Below are positions 25,810-35,244 of a stretch of 64,000 nt of DNA, piece after piece. The position numbers were made by a program, and so were the translations under genes. A model generated the notes under the pieces. It did no database searches, was not told where the DNA came from, and worked only from the letters and a program-made list of their open reading frames with translations. This DNA is from Lachnospiraceae bacterium (GTDB taxonomy: Bacteria; Bacillota; Clostridia; Lachnospirales; Lachnospiraceae). Location: contig JAILHF010000007.1 in the NCBI GenBank assembly GCA_024696005.1, positions 62,001-126,000 of the forward strand, written 5' to 3'. Within the stretch, counting starts at the first letter, position 1, and each line of letters opens with the position of its first letter.

Positions 25810-26556
25810 TCAATAAGGGCTTCCGAATTCCCGCTCGGCTTTTTCCACGGCCTCCTGAAGCCCCAGCCCCGCAAAGACCTGTGCGCCGAAACATCGCCCG
25901 GAATGCTTATCATCCGCAAACACACCCACGATCACACCCGGGATCGCGCTCTCCGGCGCGTTCGGTGCCTGCGGGCCGCCCAGATCGGTCCTGCACCAGC
26001 CCGGATCGGCAAGATTGATCATCACATCCGTTCCCTCCACTTTGGAACCCAGATCGATGGTGATCTTGTCCAGTGCGGCCTTGCTGGCGGAATATCCTGC
26101 CTGGCATACATCCAGTGCGATGCCGCTGGTGGTATTGACGATCCTGCCCGTTCCGGCTTCGATCATTTTAGGGAGAAAATGATAACAGATCATTGCGGGT
26201 GCAATGGTATTGACGCGAAAACTGATCTCGTAATCGCTGACCGGTGTCTGAAGATAGTCCGTCCGGTACGCGATCTGCAGGCCGGCGTTGTTCAGAACGA
26301 TGTCGACCTGCACGCCCAGAGCATCGATCTCTCCGAGCATCTTTTCAACAGCAGCGGGATCGCCGAGATCACCCGCCACGACATGGGCCGAAACGCCCCG
26401 GCTCTTTGCTTCCTCCAATGCCTTTTCGACATGTTCCGGCTTGCGGCCGTGAAGGATCAGGTTGCATCCCTGCTCCGCGAGAAAACACGCGGCCAGATAT
26501 CCGATCCCACGGGCAGATCCCGTGATAAAAGCCCATTTTCCTTTTACCTGATACAT
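25810..26556 (-). CDS. Short-chain dehydrogenase/reductase (SDR)
   Basis: Classical SDR of 248 residues. The cofactor motif is FITGSARGIGYLAACFLAEQ, followed by VLNNAGLQ. The catalytic Ser is in NTTSGIALD, with YSASK (Tyr/Lys) after it, and LADPGWCRTDLGG is the usual C-terminal cofactor segment. The substrate cannot be predicted. The start at 26556 has GGAGGAAAGG; eleven upstream in-frame codons lack a binding site. It follows nadD by about 98 bp in the same direction and may have its own promoter there. Confidence 0.9.
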   Translation of the reverse strand: MYQVKGKWAFITGSARGIGYLAACFLAEQGCNLILHGRKPEHVEKALEEAKSRGVSAHVVAGDLGDPAAVEKMLGEIDALGVQVDIVLNNAGLQIAYRTDYLQTPVSDYEISFRVNTIAPAMICYHFLPKMIEAGTGRIVNTTSGIALDVCQAGYSASKAALDKITIDLGSKVEGTDVMINLADPGWCRTDLGGPQAPNAPESAIPGVIVGVFADDKHSGRCFGAQVFAGLGLQEAVEKAEREFGSPY

Positions 26557-26654
26557 TTCCTTTCCTCCGTCAAAGAGCCCCGGCTGCATTCATCATGCGC
26601 ACATAATATCACCCTGCCGGTTAGAAAACTTCTTATCTCTTGATATGAAATGCG

Positions 26655-27263
26655 TCAGTTTTTGTCCGGATACAATCCCTTTTCCCGGATATACTCCTCC
26701 ACGCTGCTCGGTACCAGGCCGCGGATATCCTGCCCTTTCTTCACCCGCTCCCTCACCATGGTGGAAGAGATGTCGGCCACCTTCCCGGAGATAAAGACGA
26801 TCCGGGCCTCCGGATACGTTTCCTGCAGCGCAGCCGCGCTGTCCTTCAGGGCAGAGGAACCTTCCCTTGAAAAAACGGCAAGCGTTGCCTTCGCAAATAT
26901 CCTCTCCGGCTCGCGCCAGCTTCCGATGGAACCCAGCACATCCCCGCCGCAGATAAAATACAGCTCCGCTTCCGGCTCACGCTCCGCAAGGAACTCCAGT
27001 GTCTCAAAGGTATAAGTGGGGCGGCTCTCGTCCGCCTCCAGGCGGCTGACTTCGATGACGATCCTCTTCTCCCGCTCTGCAGCCAGGCAGCACATCTCAT
27101 AGCGCTGTTCATAGGGCGTGATCCCCTTCTTTAAATAGGGATTGCCTGCCGGGAGCAGGAGCAGACGGGACAGGGAAAGCTGCTCTGCCGCCAGCACGGC
27201 CATGCCCATATGCCCTTCATGAATGGGATCAAACGTCCCGCCGAGTATGCCGATCCGTTCCAT
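26655..27263 (-). CDS. nadD: Nicotinate-nucleotide adenylyltransferase NadD
   Basis: Protein of 202 residues making deamido-NAD from nicotinate mononucleotide and ATP. It has the nucleotidyltransferase motif GGTFDPIHEGHM at the N terminus, the substrate loop PAGNPYLKKG, DVLGSIGSWREPERIF and the late ISSTMVRERVKKGQ motif. Length is normal. It lies 18 bp after the polytopic membrane protein gene, as the third gene of a radical SAM-membrane protein-nadD transcript. nadD is more usually found with ribosome-assembly or YqeK-type genes. Confidence 0.96.
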   Translation of the reverse strand: MERIGILGGTFDPIHEGHMGMAVLAAEQLSLSRLLLLPAGNPYLKKGITPYEQRYEMCCLAAEREKRIVIEVSRLEADESRPTYTFETLEFLAEREPEAELYFICGGDVLGSIGSWREPERIFAKATLAVFSREGSSALKDSAAALQETYPEARIVFISGKVADISSTMVRERVKKGQDIRGLVPSSVEEYIREKGLYPDKN

Positions 27264-27281
27264 GCTCTCCTCCCTCCCGCT

Positions 27282-29288
27282 TCAGATGAAATACCTGCGG
27301 ATCTGCGCCCAGAGCCGCGGTGAACAGTCACGGATGAACAGAAAGTCCCCGTCCGCGCAGAACAGGCGCAGGGAATAAAACAGCGCCTGCAGGAGCAGCA
27401 GCGAAAAGAGCCTTCTCGCCAAAGCATTCTTTTCTTCCGAAAGAAGCGGCACCCAGACCAGCAGCGCGCACAGAAGGAAGCCCGCCGTAAAATCACAGCT
27501 GTAACGGTACAGGATGCCGGCCCCGTTGACATCGAAAGCCGCGATGACCAGCGATGCCGCGAAAAATCCGATGTAAAGGGCCCGCTCCGAAGCACTCATC
27601 TTCTTCCACCGTCCGAACAGCGGCGCAAAGACCGCAAGCAGCAGGGGACAGGCCGCGAAGAGCCCGCCGAAGGTGAATTCCACGATATTGCGCCCCATGT
27701 AGGACGATTCCAGAACCGATGAGGTCAGATAAGGAAAATCCGTCGTCGTCACGGTCGGCTGGAACAGGAAGCAATAGAGCCCCCGCAGGAGACGGTCCAG
27801 ATTGAAGCCCCGCAGGTTCATGTCATTGGAAGTAAGGCTGAAGGTCGCCCCGAACTCGAAAATGCTGCCGAAGCGCGCGGCGTTATACCAGCAGACCGGG
27901 ATCGCGACAACAACATACGGCAGGATAAAGGAAAGCGTCTCCGGGATGCTTTTCTTCGTAAGGAGCGTCCGCTCCCGAAGCGAGAGCTTCCCCTCCTTTT
28001 CCGGGAAAAGGAAGAGGGGAAGACAAAGGCCGCTGAAAAGAAGCATCTGCGGACGGCAGCCCGCCACGCAGGCCATGCAAAACGAGCCCACCAGAAGAAA
28101 CGGGATCCGGATCCGTCCCTTTCGGTTTGCCGCGCCAAACCAGGCCCCCAGCCCCAGGACCGTAAAGGCCACCCCCGCCAGAACAGGGATATTGTAGATA
28201 TCCGGCCGCGACACCAGAAACACGTGGTTTCCCCACAGTGCCAGCATCCAGCTCATCGCGAGATAAAGAAAGAACGGGAATTCCCCTTTCCGGAAACGCT
28301 CGACCAGTTCCCGGCAGAACAGGAAGGCACCGCAGACCAGAAGTGCGTAAAAACGCCACTGCGCCGAAGCGTTCTGCGGGGTCTCCCCCTTGATCTTCAG
28401 ATAGGGATAATAAAAGAGGATCTCGGGAATGATCCCGAAATAGGCATAATACTTTCCCTCGTAATAGGCATAATCCATGCTGAAGGGAACGCCCTCCGCC
28501 AGAAGGCTCATGGTGTCATAAGGATTTTCCTTTGCCGCCAGGGCGGGATCCACTTCCTTTCCGTCCAGGCTCACATGCCCTTCCTCCAGGGCCTCCGCCA
28601 GCTCCCGGTACTGTGCGTGGTGCGAAGGCGGATCTTCGATCAGCTTTTCGTTGCAAAACGCGAGTTTTTTGCCCAGAAGGATCAGAAAAACGATGCTCGC
28701 CGCCACGCAGGCCATCTGCGGGATGCTCCTCCGGCGGCAGGGTGTGGTGACGATCCTGCCCCAGCACAGCACGATCCATCCAAGGCAGAGAAAGACCAGA
28801 AAGATCCGCAGCGGCAGGATGGTAAAAGGCTTTCGGATGTTAAATGAGATGTTGGCGATCCGGACCGTTGCCCCCTCCGGGACCTTGATGCGGACGCAGA
28901 TCTCCCGGACCTTCCCGTAGGCGTAGATATCGGCATATCCGATGCCCTCCGCATCCCGGAACACCCGAAAATCCGCCAGCGGATAGACATAGCCGTTCCC
29001 CTCGTCGGAGAGTTCCACCGCCGCGTCAAAATGATCGGCCCCTTCGATCTCCACGCCGCTCAGGCAGACATTGTCCACGACGGCATCCGGGGAAGCGTGA
29101 AAGGATTCGTATTCCTTCGGCCCCGTCAGTTCCAGGTCCTTAAGCAGCTCCATGCGGGTATTGTCCGCCGTGGTGAGCGAACGGTAATTGAACAGCAGAA
29201 ATTCCGCCGCTATAGAAAATCCCAACAATACAAGTATCGTTGGGATGCTCTTTTTCAGCTTTTGCAGGTATTCTCTCATCAATGCCAT
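27282..29288 (-). CDS. Polytopic membrane protein, possible glycosyltransferase
   Basis: Protein of 668 residues. A first membrane helix (ILVLLGFSIAAEFLLF) is followed by an extracytoplasmic beta-rich domain of about 120 residues. About ten more hydrophobic segments follow, with a loop EDPPSHHAQYRELAEALEEG and YYEGKYYAYFGIIPEILFYY. The arrangement recalls GT-C enzymes that use lipid-linked sugars, but I see no certain catalytic motif, so the assignment is tentative. The reading frame overlaps the radical SAM gene by 10 bp; an internal ATG at 29279 in a TGATG coupling context is an equally good start. Confidence 0.65.
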   Translation of the reverse strand: MALMREYLQKLKKSIPTILVLLGFSIAAEFLLFNYRSLTTADNTRMELLKDLELTGPKEYESFHASPDAVVDNVCLSGVEIEGADHFDAAVELSDEGNGYVYPLADFRVFRDAEGIGYADIYAYGKVREICVRIKVPEGATVRIANISFNIRKPFTILPLRIFLVFLCLGWIVLCWGRIVTTPCRRRSIPQMACVAASIVFLILLGKKLAFCNEKLIEDPPSHHAQYRELAEALEEGHVSLDGKEVDPALAAKENPYDTMSLLAEGVPFSMDYAYYEGKYYAYFGIIPEILFYYPYLKIKGETPQNASAQWRFYALLVCGAFLFCRELVERFRKGEFPFFLYLAMSWMLALWGNHVFLVSRPDIYNIPVLAGVAFTVLGLGAWFGAANRKGRIRIPFLLVGSFCMACVAGCRPQMLLFSGLCLPLFLFPEKEGKLSLRERTLLTKKSIPETLSFILPYVVVAIPVCWYNAARFGSIFEFGATFSLTSNDMNLRGFNLDRLLRGLYCFLFQPTVTTTDFPYLTSSVLESSYMGRNIVEFTFGGLFAACPLLLAVFAPLFGRWKKMSASERALYIGFFAASLVIAAFDVNGAGILYRYSCDFTAGFLLCALLVWVPLLSEEKNALARRLFSLLLLQALFYSLRLFCADGDFLFIRDCSPRLWAQIRRYFI

Positions 29289-30262
29289 TTGGAAAACATG
29301 GTCTGGCGCGCGCCGCGCATGGGCCGCCCGCTCAGCACATCATTGACCGCGTCCATGCGCAGGCCCGCATCGATAAAGTCACAATGCTTGCAGAACGGAT
29401 AGTTCTGTCTTCCGTCCCCGATCTTTTTGCGGGCTTCCGCATATCTTTCGCCGAACCAGATCTCCTTTAAGCTCTGCTGGTTCAGATCCCCGAGGGTCGT
29501 TACCTCGAAATTGTCACAGCAGCACAGCCCCATCCTTCCGCTGGAAAAAATGAACATGTCCGTAAAGGGCATCAGGCAGGTCTCGGTGATCACCTTCTGC
29601 TTTGCTTTCTTATTCGGTGCGCTTCCCGCACGGTTCGTAAGCACAGCTTTGATGTAGCGCATCTGGATCAGGATATCCACGTCCCTGAACTGCTCGGGGC
29701 GCGCCTTCACGTAATCGTAGATCTCCTTGACATTCTCGTGAAGCTTCATGTCTTCGCAGTAATTGTTGATGATCAGCTGGTCCACGTAAGGAACGATGGC
29801 TTTCAGCTTGTCGATGTCGAGCAGCAGGCCGTTCGTGGACATGAAGATGAAACTGTAGGGGAGCTTTTCCCGGCAGTATTTATGCAATTCCACGATGCGG
29901 GTATCGATCCAGGGCTCGTTGTTTCCGTACAGGGTCAGATGGCCGCGGTAATCCCAGTCCGCCAGCTGATCGATGATGCTGTAAAACAGCTCGTCGCTCA
30001 TGCGGCAGAACGGCCGCTTGTCCCTGCCCTTGCTGGCAGCACAGAACTCGCAGGTGCTGTTGCAGCGGTTGATCGTCTCCAGGTTCACGATCAGCGGATG
30101 CGGCGGCTCCGCACAGCCATTGAAATAATCGATGTATCTCTGCTGGTTCTTATGTCTTGTCCTGAACTGAAGCCCAAGATAAGCTTCGGAGGATATGTTC
30201 GGAAAACGCTTCTGCATCTCCCAGCCGAACCTACCCATGAAATTATGAAACTTGACCGACAT
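29279..30262 (-). CDS. Radical SAM protein with SPASM domain
   Basis: Protein of 327 residues. The radical SAM cluster motif is CNSTCEFC (Cys67, 71, 74), within NLETINRCNSTC. The C-terminal SPASM part has CLMPFTDMFIF, GLCCCDNFE, LGDLNQQSLKEIW and FCKHCDF, which can bind one or two auxiliary FeS clusters. The family includes peptide-, sugar- and enzyme-modifying members. No precursor peptide gene is visible nearby. Being first in a transcript with a polytopic membrane protein and nadD, it may act on a surface polymer or its precursor; this is only context. Confidence 0.88.
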   Translation of the reverse strand: MSVKFHNFMGRFGWEMQKRFPNISSEAYLGLQFRTRHKNQQRYIDYFNGCAEPPHPLIVNLETINRCNSTCEFCAASKGRDKRPFCRMSDELFYSIIDQLADWDYRGHLTLYGNNEPWIDTRIVELHKYCREKLPYSFIFMSTNGLLLDIDKLKAIVPYVDQLIINNYCEDMKLHENVKEIYDYVKARPEQFRDVDILIQMRYIKAVLTNRAGSAPNKKAKQKVITETCLMPFTDMFIFSSGRMGLCCCDNFEVTTLGDLNQQSLKEIWFGERYAEARKKIGDGRQNYPFCKHCDFIDAGLRMDAVNDVLSGRPMRGARQTMFSKWH

Positions 30263-30296
30263 GTCCGCATCCCCTTTGTTGTGTTTACTGGCTCAT

Positions 30297-30326
30297 ATCA
30301 TAACATCATATAGTGCTTTATGTCAA
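30297..30326 (-). promoter_or_regulatory. Strong sigma-A promoter of the radical SAM operon
   Basis: Minus strand TTGACA (30321-30326), an 18-base spacer and TATGAT (30297-30302). The predicted start is close to 30290, about 28 nt before the ATG. Confidence 0.82.
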
Positions 30327-30331
30327 TTTTC

Positions 30332-30360
30332 TTGTTTTTCCGATCCGACTGTGATAGAAT
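30332..30360 (+). promoter_or_regulatory. Sigma-A promoter of the FAD oxidoreductase-LtaS-like operon
   Basis: TTGTTT (30332-30337), a 17-base spacer and TAGAAT (30355-30360). It is back to back with the radical SAM promoter, with the two -35 boxes 5 bp apart, so one bound regulator could affect both operons. Confidence 0.7.
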
Positions 30361-30404
30361 ACCGAAAGATATGGGTTTTTGCACAGAAGAGAAAGGACCT
30401 CAAT

Positions 30405-31970
30405 ATGAAAAAAGTACTGGTCATCGGCGCCGGCCCTGCCGGGCTGACTGCTGCCTATGAGCTGATGAAAGGAAGCAAAGAGTATGAAGTGACGGTGCTT
30501 GAGGAAAGCCGCGACATGGGCGGCATCTGCAAGACCGTGAACTATAAGGGCAACCGTATGGACATGGGCGGCCACCGCTTCTTCTCCAAGGTGGACGAAG
30601 TCAACGAATGGTGGGAAAAGATGCTCCCGATGCAGGGACGTTCCGCTGCCGACTACAAGAAGCTGCGGATCCGCGTTCCTCTGTCCAAGGGCGGTCCGAA
30701 CCCCGCCGATTCCGACCGGGTGATGCTCACGAGACGCCGGGTATCCCGTATCTTCTATAATAAGAAGTTCTTCGATTACCCGATCTCCCTCAAGTTCGAG
30801 ACCATCGCGAACATGGGTTTTTTTACCACCATCCAGGTCGGTTTTTCCTACCTGGCTTCCCTGATCCACAAACGGAAGGAAAAATCCCTGGAGGATTTCT
30901 ACATCAACCGTTTCGGAAAAAAGCTTTACAGCATGTTCTTTGAACGCTATACTGAGAACCTCTGGGGACGGCACCCGCGGGACATCGCTCCCGACTGGGG
31001 CAGCCAGCGTGTCAAAGGCCTGTCCATCGCTGCCATCCTGAGAGACATGTTCAGCAAGCTTCTTCCGCAGAAGAAGGGTAAAAAGCGCAAGGTCGAGACT
31101 TCCCTGATCGAGGAGTTCAAATACCCGAAGCTCGGTCCCGGCCAGCTTTGGGACGTGACCGCCGAAGAGATCAAAAAGCTGGGCGGAAAGGTCCTCACGG
31201 AGCATCATGTGGTTGGCATTCACAAGAATGCGGAAGGCCGCATCGATTCCCTGGAGGTGGAAACCCCCTCCGGCAAAAAGACCATGGAGGCCGACATCGT
31301 GATCTCCTCCATGCCCATAAAGGATCTGGTGTGCGGCATGAACGATGTGCCGGAGGACATGCTCTCCATCGCCAAGGGGTTGCCCTACCGTGATTACATC
31401 ACGCTGGGCGTGCTGATCCCCACGGAAAAGCTTTTGTTAAAGAACAAGACCAAAATGCGCACCATCAGCAACATCATCCCGGACAACTGGGTCTATGTCC
31501 ACGACAAGGGGATCGAGATGGGACGCTTCCAGCTGTACAACAACTGGTCTCCCTATATGGTAAAGGATCTGGAGCACACCGTCTGGATCGGTCTGGAATA
31601 CTTCTGCTACGAGAATGACAAGTGGTGGAACATGAGCGAAGATGAATTTGCCCGCTTCGCCATCCGCGACATGATCCGTCTGGGCCTGATCTCCAGCCGC
31701 GGGGACGTGCTGGACTACCATCAGGAAAAGGTGAAAAAGGCGTATCCCGCCTATTTCGATACCTATGAGCGCATCGATGAACTCACGGCTTACTTAAGCT
31801 CCATCGAGAACCTCTATTGTGTGGGCCGGAACGGCCAGCACCGTTACAACAACCTTGACCACTCCATGTGCACCTCTTTCGAGACGGTGAAGAACATCCT
31901 GGAGGGCCGCAAAGACAAGAGCAACATATGGGCCGTCAATACGGAGAGCGGCTACCACGAGAGTAAGTAA
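30405..31970 (+). CDS. FAD-dependent oxidoreductase (amine oxidase/UDP-galactopyranose mutase-like)
   Basis: Protein of 521 residues. It begins MKKVLVIGAGPAGLTAAYEL, the dinucleotide-binding motif, with EESRDMGGICKTV and MDMGGHRFFSK as the second FAD contact region. It ends YCVGRNGQHRYNNLDHSM, a flavin-site segment of this superfamily. Similar proteins lie in surface-polysaccharide clusters, where some rearrange sugar nucleotides. The start at 30405 has AAAGGA at good spacing; 51 upstream in-frame codons run into the promoter and are not coding. The LtaS-like gene starts 6 bp after the stop, so a joint role in envelope polymer synthesis is likely. Confidence 0.82.
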   Translation: MKKVLVIGAGPAGLTAAYELMKGSKEYEVTVLEESRDMGGICKTVNYKGNRMDMGGHRFFSKVDEVNEWWEKMLPMQGRSAADYKKLRIRVPLSKGGPNPADSDRVMLTRRRVSRIFYNKKFFDYPISLKFETIANMGFFTTIQVGFSYLASLIHKRKEKSLEDFYINRFGKKLYSMFFERYTENLWGRHPRDIAPDWGSQRVKGLSIAAILRDMFSKLLPQKKGKKRKVETSLIEEFKYPKLGPGQLWDVTAEEIKKLGGKVLTEHHVVGIHKNAEGRIDSLEVETPSGKKTMEADIVISSMPIKDLVCGMNDVPEDMLSIAKGLPYRDYITLGVLIPTEKLLLKNKTKMRTISNIIPDNWVYVHDKGIEMGRFQLYNNWSPYMVKDLEHTVWIGLEYFCYENDKWWNMSEDEFARFAIRDMIRLGLISSRGDVLDYHQEKVKKAYPAYFDTYERIDELTAYLSSIENLYCVGRNGQHRYNNLDHSMCTSFETVKNILEGRKDKSNIWAVNTESGYHESK

Positions 31971-31976
31971 AAGACC

Positions 31977-34685
31977 ATGAAAGATCAAGAACAGCTTATC
32001 AATGACGAAACAACGGGACTGCGCATCATCGATGCCGATGCGGTGGATCCCGACACTCCCCTTACGCTGGACGAAGACGTGCCCGGCCCGGGAGAACCCT
32101 ATGCGGAAGCCGTCCCCGCAGACGAAGAAGGATACGATCTTGCGGAGGAGGCCGACGCGGATTTCGACCTCCGGGAAGAGGCGGATCCCGCCCCCTCCGG
32201 AAGCACCGGGGAAGCGGCCCCGGAAGAGCGGCAGGAGGATGCCGGCGCCCCCGGAAACGATAACCCGCCTTCTTCCGAAGACAAAGCGAACGAGCGTTTC
32301 CGCATAGCAGACCGGTCCGGCAACCGCCAGATCCTGATCTATTTTATCGCCTGGCTTGTCACACTCCTGTACTGGGAGGTCATCCTCAGGCTCGACATCA
32401 ACGGTTCCATCAACCGTACCAACATAACACTCCTGGCGTTTCTGCCCGCGGAAGCCCTGTTTTTCGTTTCCCTTTCGGGCTTCCATAAAAAACACACCTT
32501 CATCAACGGCATCGTCAGCGTGCTCCTGAGTTTCGGCATGGGCTTCTTCTATTTTGCCCAGCTGGTCTATTTCCGCATGACCGGTTCGCTGATCTCGGTA
32601 AGCCTGATGGGCATGGGCGGTGAGGCCGTGGGCAATTTCGGCTGGACGGTACGTGACGCCTTTGTGCGTTCGATCCCCCACATGATCCTTATGGCCCTGC
32701 CCGTGATCGCGATGGGTGTGCTCTCCTTTGTCCGTTTTCCTTTTGAACGCAAGGAAAAGCCCGCACCCCTGCCCGGCGGCGGATATGCCGTCTGGATCCA
32801 CGCGCTCTGCTTCCTGGCCGCCTTCGGTCTTTGGAGCATCGGCAGCTTCTCGCTCTCGCTTCTCGGCCGTGACCGCGAATCGGCCTGGTACGTCTTCCGG
32901 AGCGATCTTTCCGATACCGACACCAGTGCCACCCGCGTGGGTACGCTTGCCACCACGCTGGCCGAGGCTTCCGTCTATTATTTCGGCCCCGGAGAGACTC
33001 CTGACGAGAATTCCATCTCCACGGTGGACCTGGCTGCCCTGGATCTTCCGAAGAAGCCCTCCACGGTTCAGGAGGATGTCGTCTCGGTCAACAGCGTGTC
33101 CGAGGACGAGATCGCCAAAAAGACGGTCCCCGTTCATCCCTGGCAGGACAATACCATCGATTTCGACAAGCTGAAGACCCAGACCGAAGACAAGACCCTG
33201 CAGTCCCTCTGCGATTATTTCGGATCGCGGGCTGCCACAAAGACCAACGACTATACCGGGCTCTTCGAAGGCTATAACGTAATTTACATCTGCTGCGAAG
33301 CCTTCTCCAACCTCGGGATCGATCCCGACATCACGCCCACACTTTACAAGATGTCGACCAACGGCATCGTGCTCAACAACTTTTACAACAGCTTTCCCAA
33401 TACCACGACCAACGGCGAATTCGCGTTTGCGACCTCGCTCTGGCCCGATGTGTCGCGCTTTGCCCAGAGCGGCACGGCTGTGGGATCCTTTCCCCAGTCT
33501 GCCAATGTCTTTATGCCCTACGGCCTCGGCGACCTGCTCACAGCCAACGGGATCCCCTCCTATGCGTATCACAACTATCTGGGGGACTATTACAAGCGCT
33601 GCTATTCCTGGCCGAACCTGGGCTATTCCGACGAAAATACCCGCTTCATGGGACGCGGCATGAGCTTTACCAGCAACTGGCCCGCTTCCGACCTGGAGAT
33701 GATGGAACAGTCCGTGGACGATTACATCGACCAGAAGCCTTTCCACGCTTACTACATGACCTTCAGCGGCCACGGCCCTTACAATGCTTCCAACCGCATG
33801 TTCCAGAAGAACATCGAAACGGTACGCAAGCTGGCCGATGGGAAATACAAGCTGGATGAGTGCCTCGGCTATTTCTGCGGGGAATATGAGCTGGAACTTG
33901 CGATGGAATATCTGGAGGAACGCTTGAAGAAGGCCGGACAGCTCGACAATACCGTCTTCGTCCTGATCGGCGATCACTTCCCTTACTACCTTTCCGACCC
34001 TGCCGCAAAGGAGCTGAACGGCGGCGAGGATCTGGATCCGCTGGAGCGTTACCACTCCACCTGCATCATCTACAACTCGGGCCTGAAGGAGCCCATCGAA
34101 TGCGATAGCTACTGCTGTAACGTGGACATCCTTCCCACCCTCTTAAACCTGCTCAACGTGGAGTTTGATTCACGTCTGCTGATGGGCACGGATGTGTTCT
34201 CCGACGGTGTGCACCGCGCACGTCTCTACAACGGAAGCTTCATCACGGATTTTGTGCGCTACGACAAGGCAACCGGGAAAAAGGAATGGAGCGATGCCGC
34301 TTCCGGATACAGTGAAGAGGAACTGGATTCCTACTACAAGGCCATGACGGATTATGTGGACAGCGAATACTCCGCTGCCCTGAATATGATGCGCAGCAAT
34401 TTCTACTTCTTTGTCTGGAAGAATTCCGGATTGATGACGCCGGAAGAAGCCGATGCGGAACTGGTCCGCGAACAGAACGGGCGTGCCCTTTACGCCAGTG
34501 AAGAAGAAGCGGCCCGGGCTAAGGCCGAAGCAGAAGCCGCTGCCGCTGCCGCCGCAGAAGCCGCTGCCGCCGCTGCGGAACAGGAACAGCAACAGCAGCA
34601 GCAACAACAGGAGCAGCCCTGGACTCCTCCTCCCGAGGAGGACGATCCGAACTGGCAGCCGGATCCCAGCTGGGAGGAGAATTAA
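31977..34685 (+). CDS. LtaS-like membrane phosphotransferase (alkaline phosphatase superfamily)
   Basis: Protein of 902 residues. A 115-residue acidic cytoplasmic N terminus precedes five membrane helices (about 118-290), the LtaS layout. The extracellular sulfatase-fold domain (about 430-750) has the metal Glu in YICCEAFSN, a probable nucleophile Thr in NTTTNGEFAF and the metal pair in LIGDHF. LtaS builds glycerophosphate polymers from phosphatidylglycerol; related enzymes add other groups. The last 60 residues are an Ala/Glu helix, a Gln run and a Pro/Trp/Asp-rich tail, unlike ordinary LtaS. No clear ribosome binding site precedes the ATG, so it is probably coupled to the gene before it. 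Confidence 0.85.
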   Translation: MKDQEQLINDETTGLRIIDADAVDPDTPLTLDEDVPGPGEPYAEAVPADEEGYDLAEEADADFDLREEADPAPSGSTGEAAPEERQEDAGAPGNDNPPSSEDKANERFRIADRSGNRQILIYFIAWLVTLLYWEVILRLDINGSINRTNITLLAFLPAEALFFVSLSGFHKKHTFINGIVSVLLSFGMGFFYFAQLVYFRMTGSLISVSLMGMGGEAVGNFGWTVRDAFVRSIPHMILMALPVIAMGVLSFVRFPFERKEKPAPLPGGGYAVWIHALCFLAAFGLWSIGSFSLSLLGRDRESAWYVFRSDLSDTDTSATRVGTLATTLAEASVYYFGPGETPDENSISTVDLAALDLPKKPSTVQEDVVSVNSVSEDEIAKKTVPVHPWQDNTIDFDKLKTQTEDKTLQSLCDYFGSRAATKTNDYTGLFEGYNVIYICCEAFSNLGIDPDITPTLYKMSTNGIVLNNFYNSFPNTTTNGEFAFATSLWPDVSRFAQSGTAVGSFPQSANVFMPYGLGDLLTANGIPSYAYHNYLGDYYKRCYSWPNLGYSDENTRFMGRGMSFTSNWPASDLEMMEQSVDDYIDQKPFHAYYMTFSGHGPYNASNRMFQKNIETVRKLADGKYKLDECLGYFCGEYELELAMEYLEERLKKAGQLDNTVFVLIGDHFPYYLSDPAAKELNGGEDLDPLERYHSTCIIYNSGLKEPIECDSYCCNVDILPTLLNLLNVEFDSRLLMGTDVFSDGVHRARLYNGSFITDFVRYDKATGKKEWSDAASGYSEEELDSYYKAMTDYVDSEYSAALNMMRSNFYFFVWKNSGLMTPEEADAELVREQNGRALYASEEEAARAKAEAEAAAAAAAEAAAAAAEQEQQQQQQQQEQPWTPPPEEDDPNWQPDPSWEEN

Positions 34686-34686
34686 G

Positions 34687-34764
34687 CGTAACGGTTCAGA
34701 AGCCACACTACTGAACAAAACAGAGTCCCGGGCCACGCAGCAACGTGCGTTGTCCGGGACTCTG
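34687..34764. repeat. Intergenic hairpin repeat element, copy A (may also terminate)
   Basis: A first imperfect hairpin (GTTCAG/CTGAAC, 34694-34715) is followed by an 11-bp perfect stem CAGAGTCCCGG/CCGGGACTCTG (34721-34731, 34754-34764) enclosing ACGCA/TGCGT. It lies between two convergent genes. The block with GCCACGCAGC, GTGCGT and CGGGACT also occurs in copy B at 53331-53478. There is no T-run, so it is not a standard terminator. Confidence 0.6.
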
Positions 34765-34794
34765 AGCAATAAACGGATCGGGCCGGCAGAACGA

Positions 34795-35139
34795 TCAGGG
34801 AACCAGTCCTTCTCCCATGCTCTTTCCGCCGAGGATGTGAAAATGAAGATGAGGCACGGTCTGGCCTGCATCGGCACCGGTGTTGCTGATCACGCGGAAA
34901 CCGCTCTCCAGGCCTTCCTCCTTCGCGATCTTCGCGATGTTCGTAAAGATCCGGCCCACCTTTGCCTCGTGCTCCTGTGTCAGCTCCGCGACCGAGCCCA
35001 CGTGCTCCTTCGGAACGATCAGGATGTGCACAGGTGCCTGGGGATTGATATCACGGAACGCGTAGGATATCTCATCCTCAAATACCTTTGTTGAGGGGAT
35101 CTCCCCTTTGATGATCCTGCAAAAGATACAGTCTTCCAT
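34795..35139 (-). CDS. HIT family nucleotide-binding hydrolase
   Basis: Protein of 114 residues. It begins MEDCIFCRIIKGEIPSTKVF, with a zinc-type CxxC pair, and ends with the histidine triad GQTVPHLHFHILGG. It is full length for the Hint/HinT group, which hydrolyses aminoacyl- or purine-nucleoside phosphoramidates in the cytoplasm. The ATG at 35139 has AAGGAGGG, whereas 18 upstream in-frame codons are noncoding. It is a single gene divergent from the MutS-like ATPase gene. Confidence 0.95.
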   Translation of the reverse strand: MEDCIFCRIIKGEIPSTKVFEDEISYAFRDINPQAPVHILIVPKEHVGSVAELTQEHEAKVGRIFTNIAKIAKEEGLESGFRVISNTGADAGQTVPHLHFHILGGKSMGEGLVP

Positions 35140-35244
35140 TTTTCCCTCCTTGAAGTTTTGTTTTGAAAATCTTAACACAAAAGACAGGCTCATTTCAACT
35201 CAATTCTCAAGGAAGCGGATCCGCAAAAGAAAAGGAGGCGTCTC

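Noticed and set aside
29279..30262. RiPP (sactipeptide-like) cluster around the radical SAM gene
   Set aside because: No small Cys- or Gly-rich precursor with a binding site was found within several kilobases, and the neighbours are membrane and NAD-synthesis genes.
31794..34055. Antisense open frame of about 750 codons over the FAD oxidoreductase and LtaS-like genes
   Set aside because: Composition is that of a reversed GC-rich gene and no domain is recognisable. The forward genes have full motif sets.
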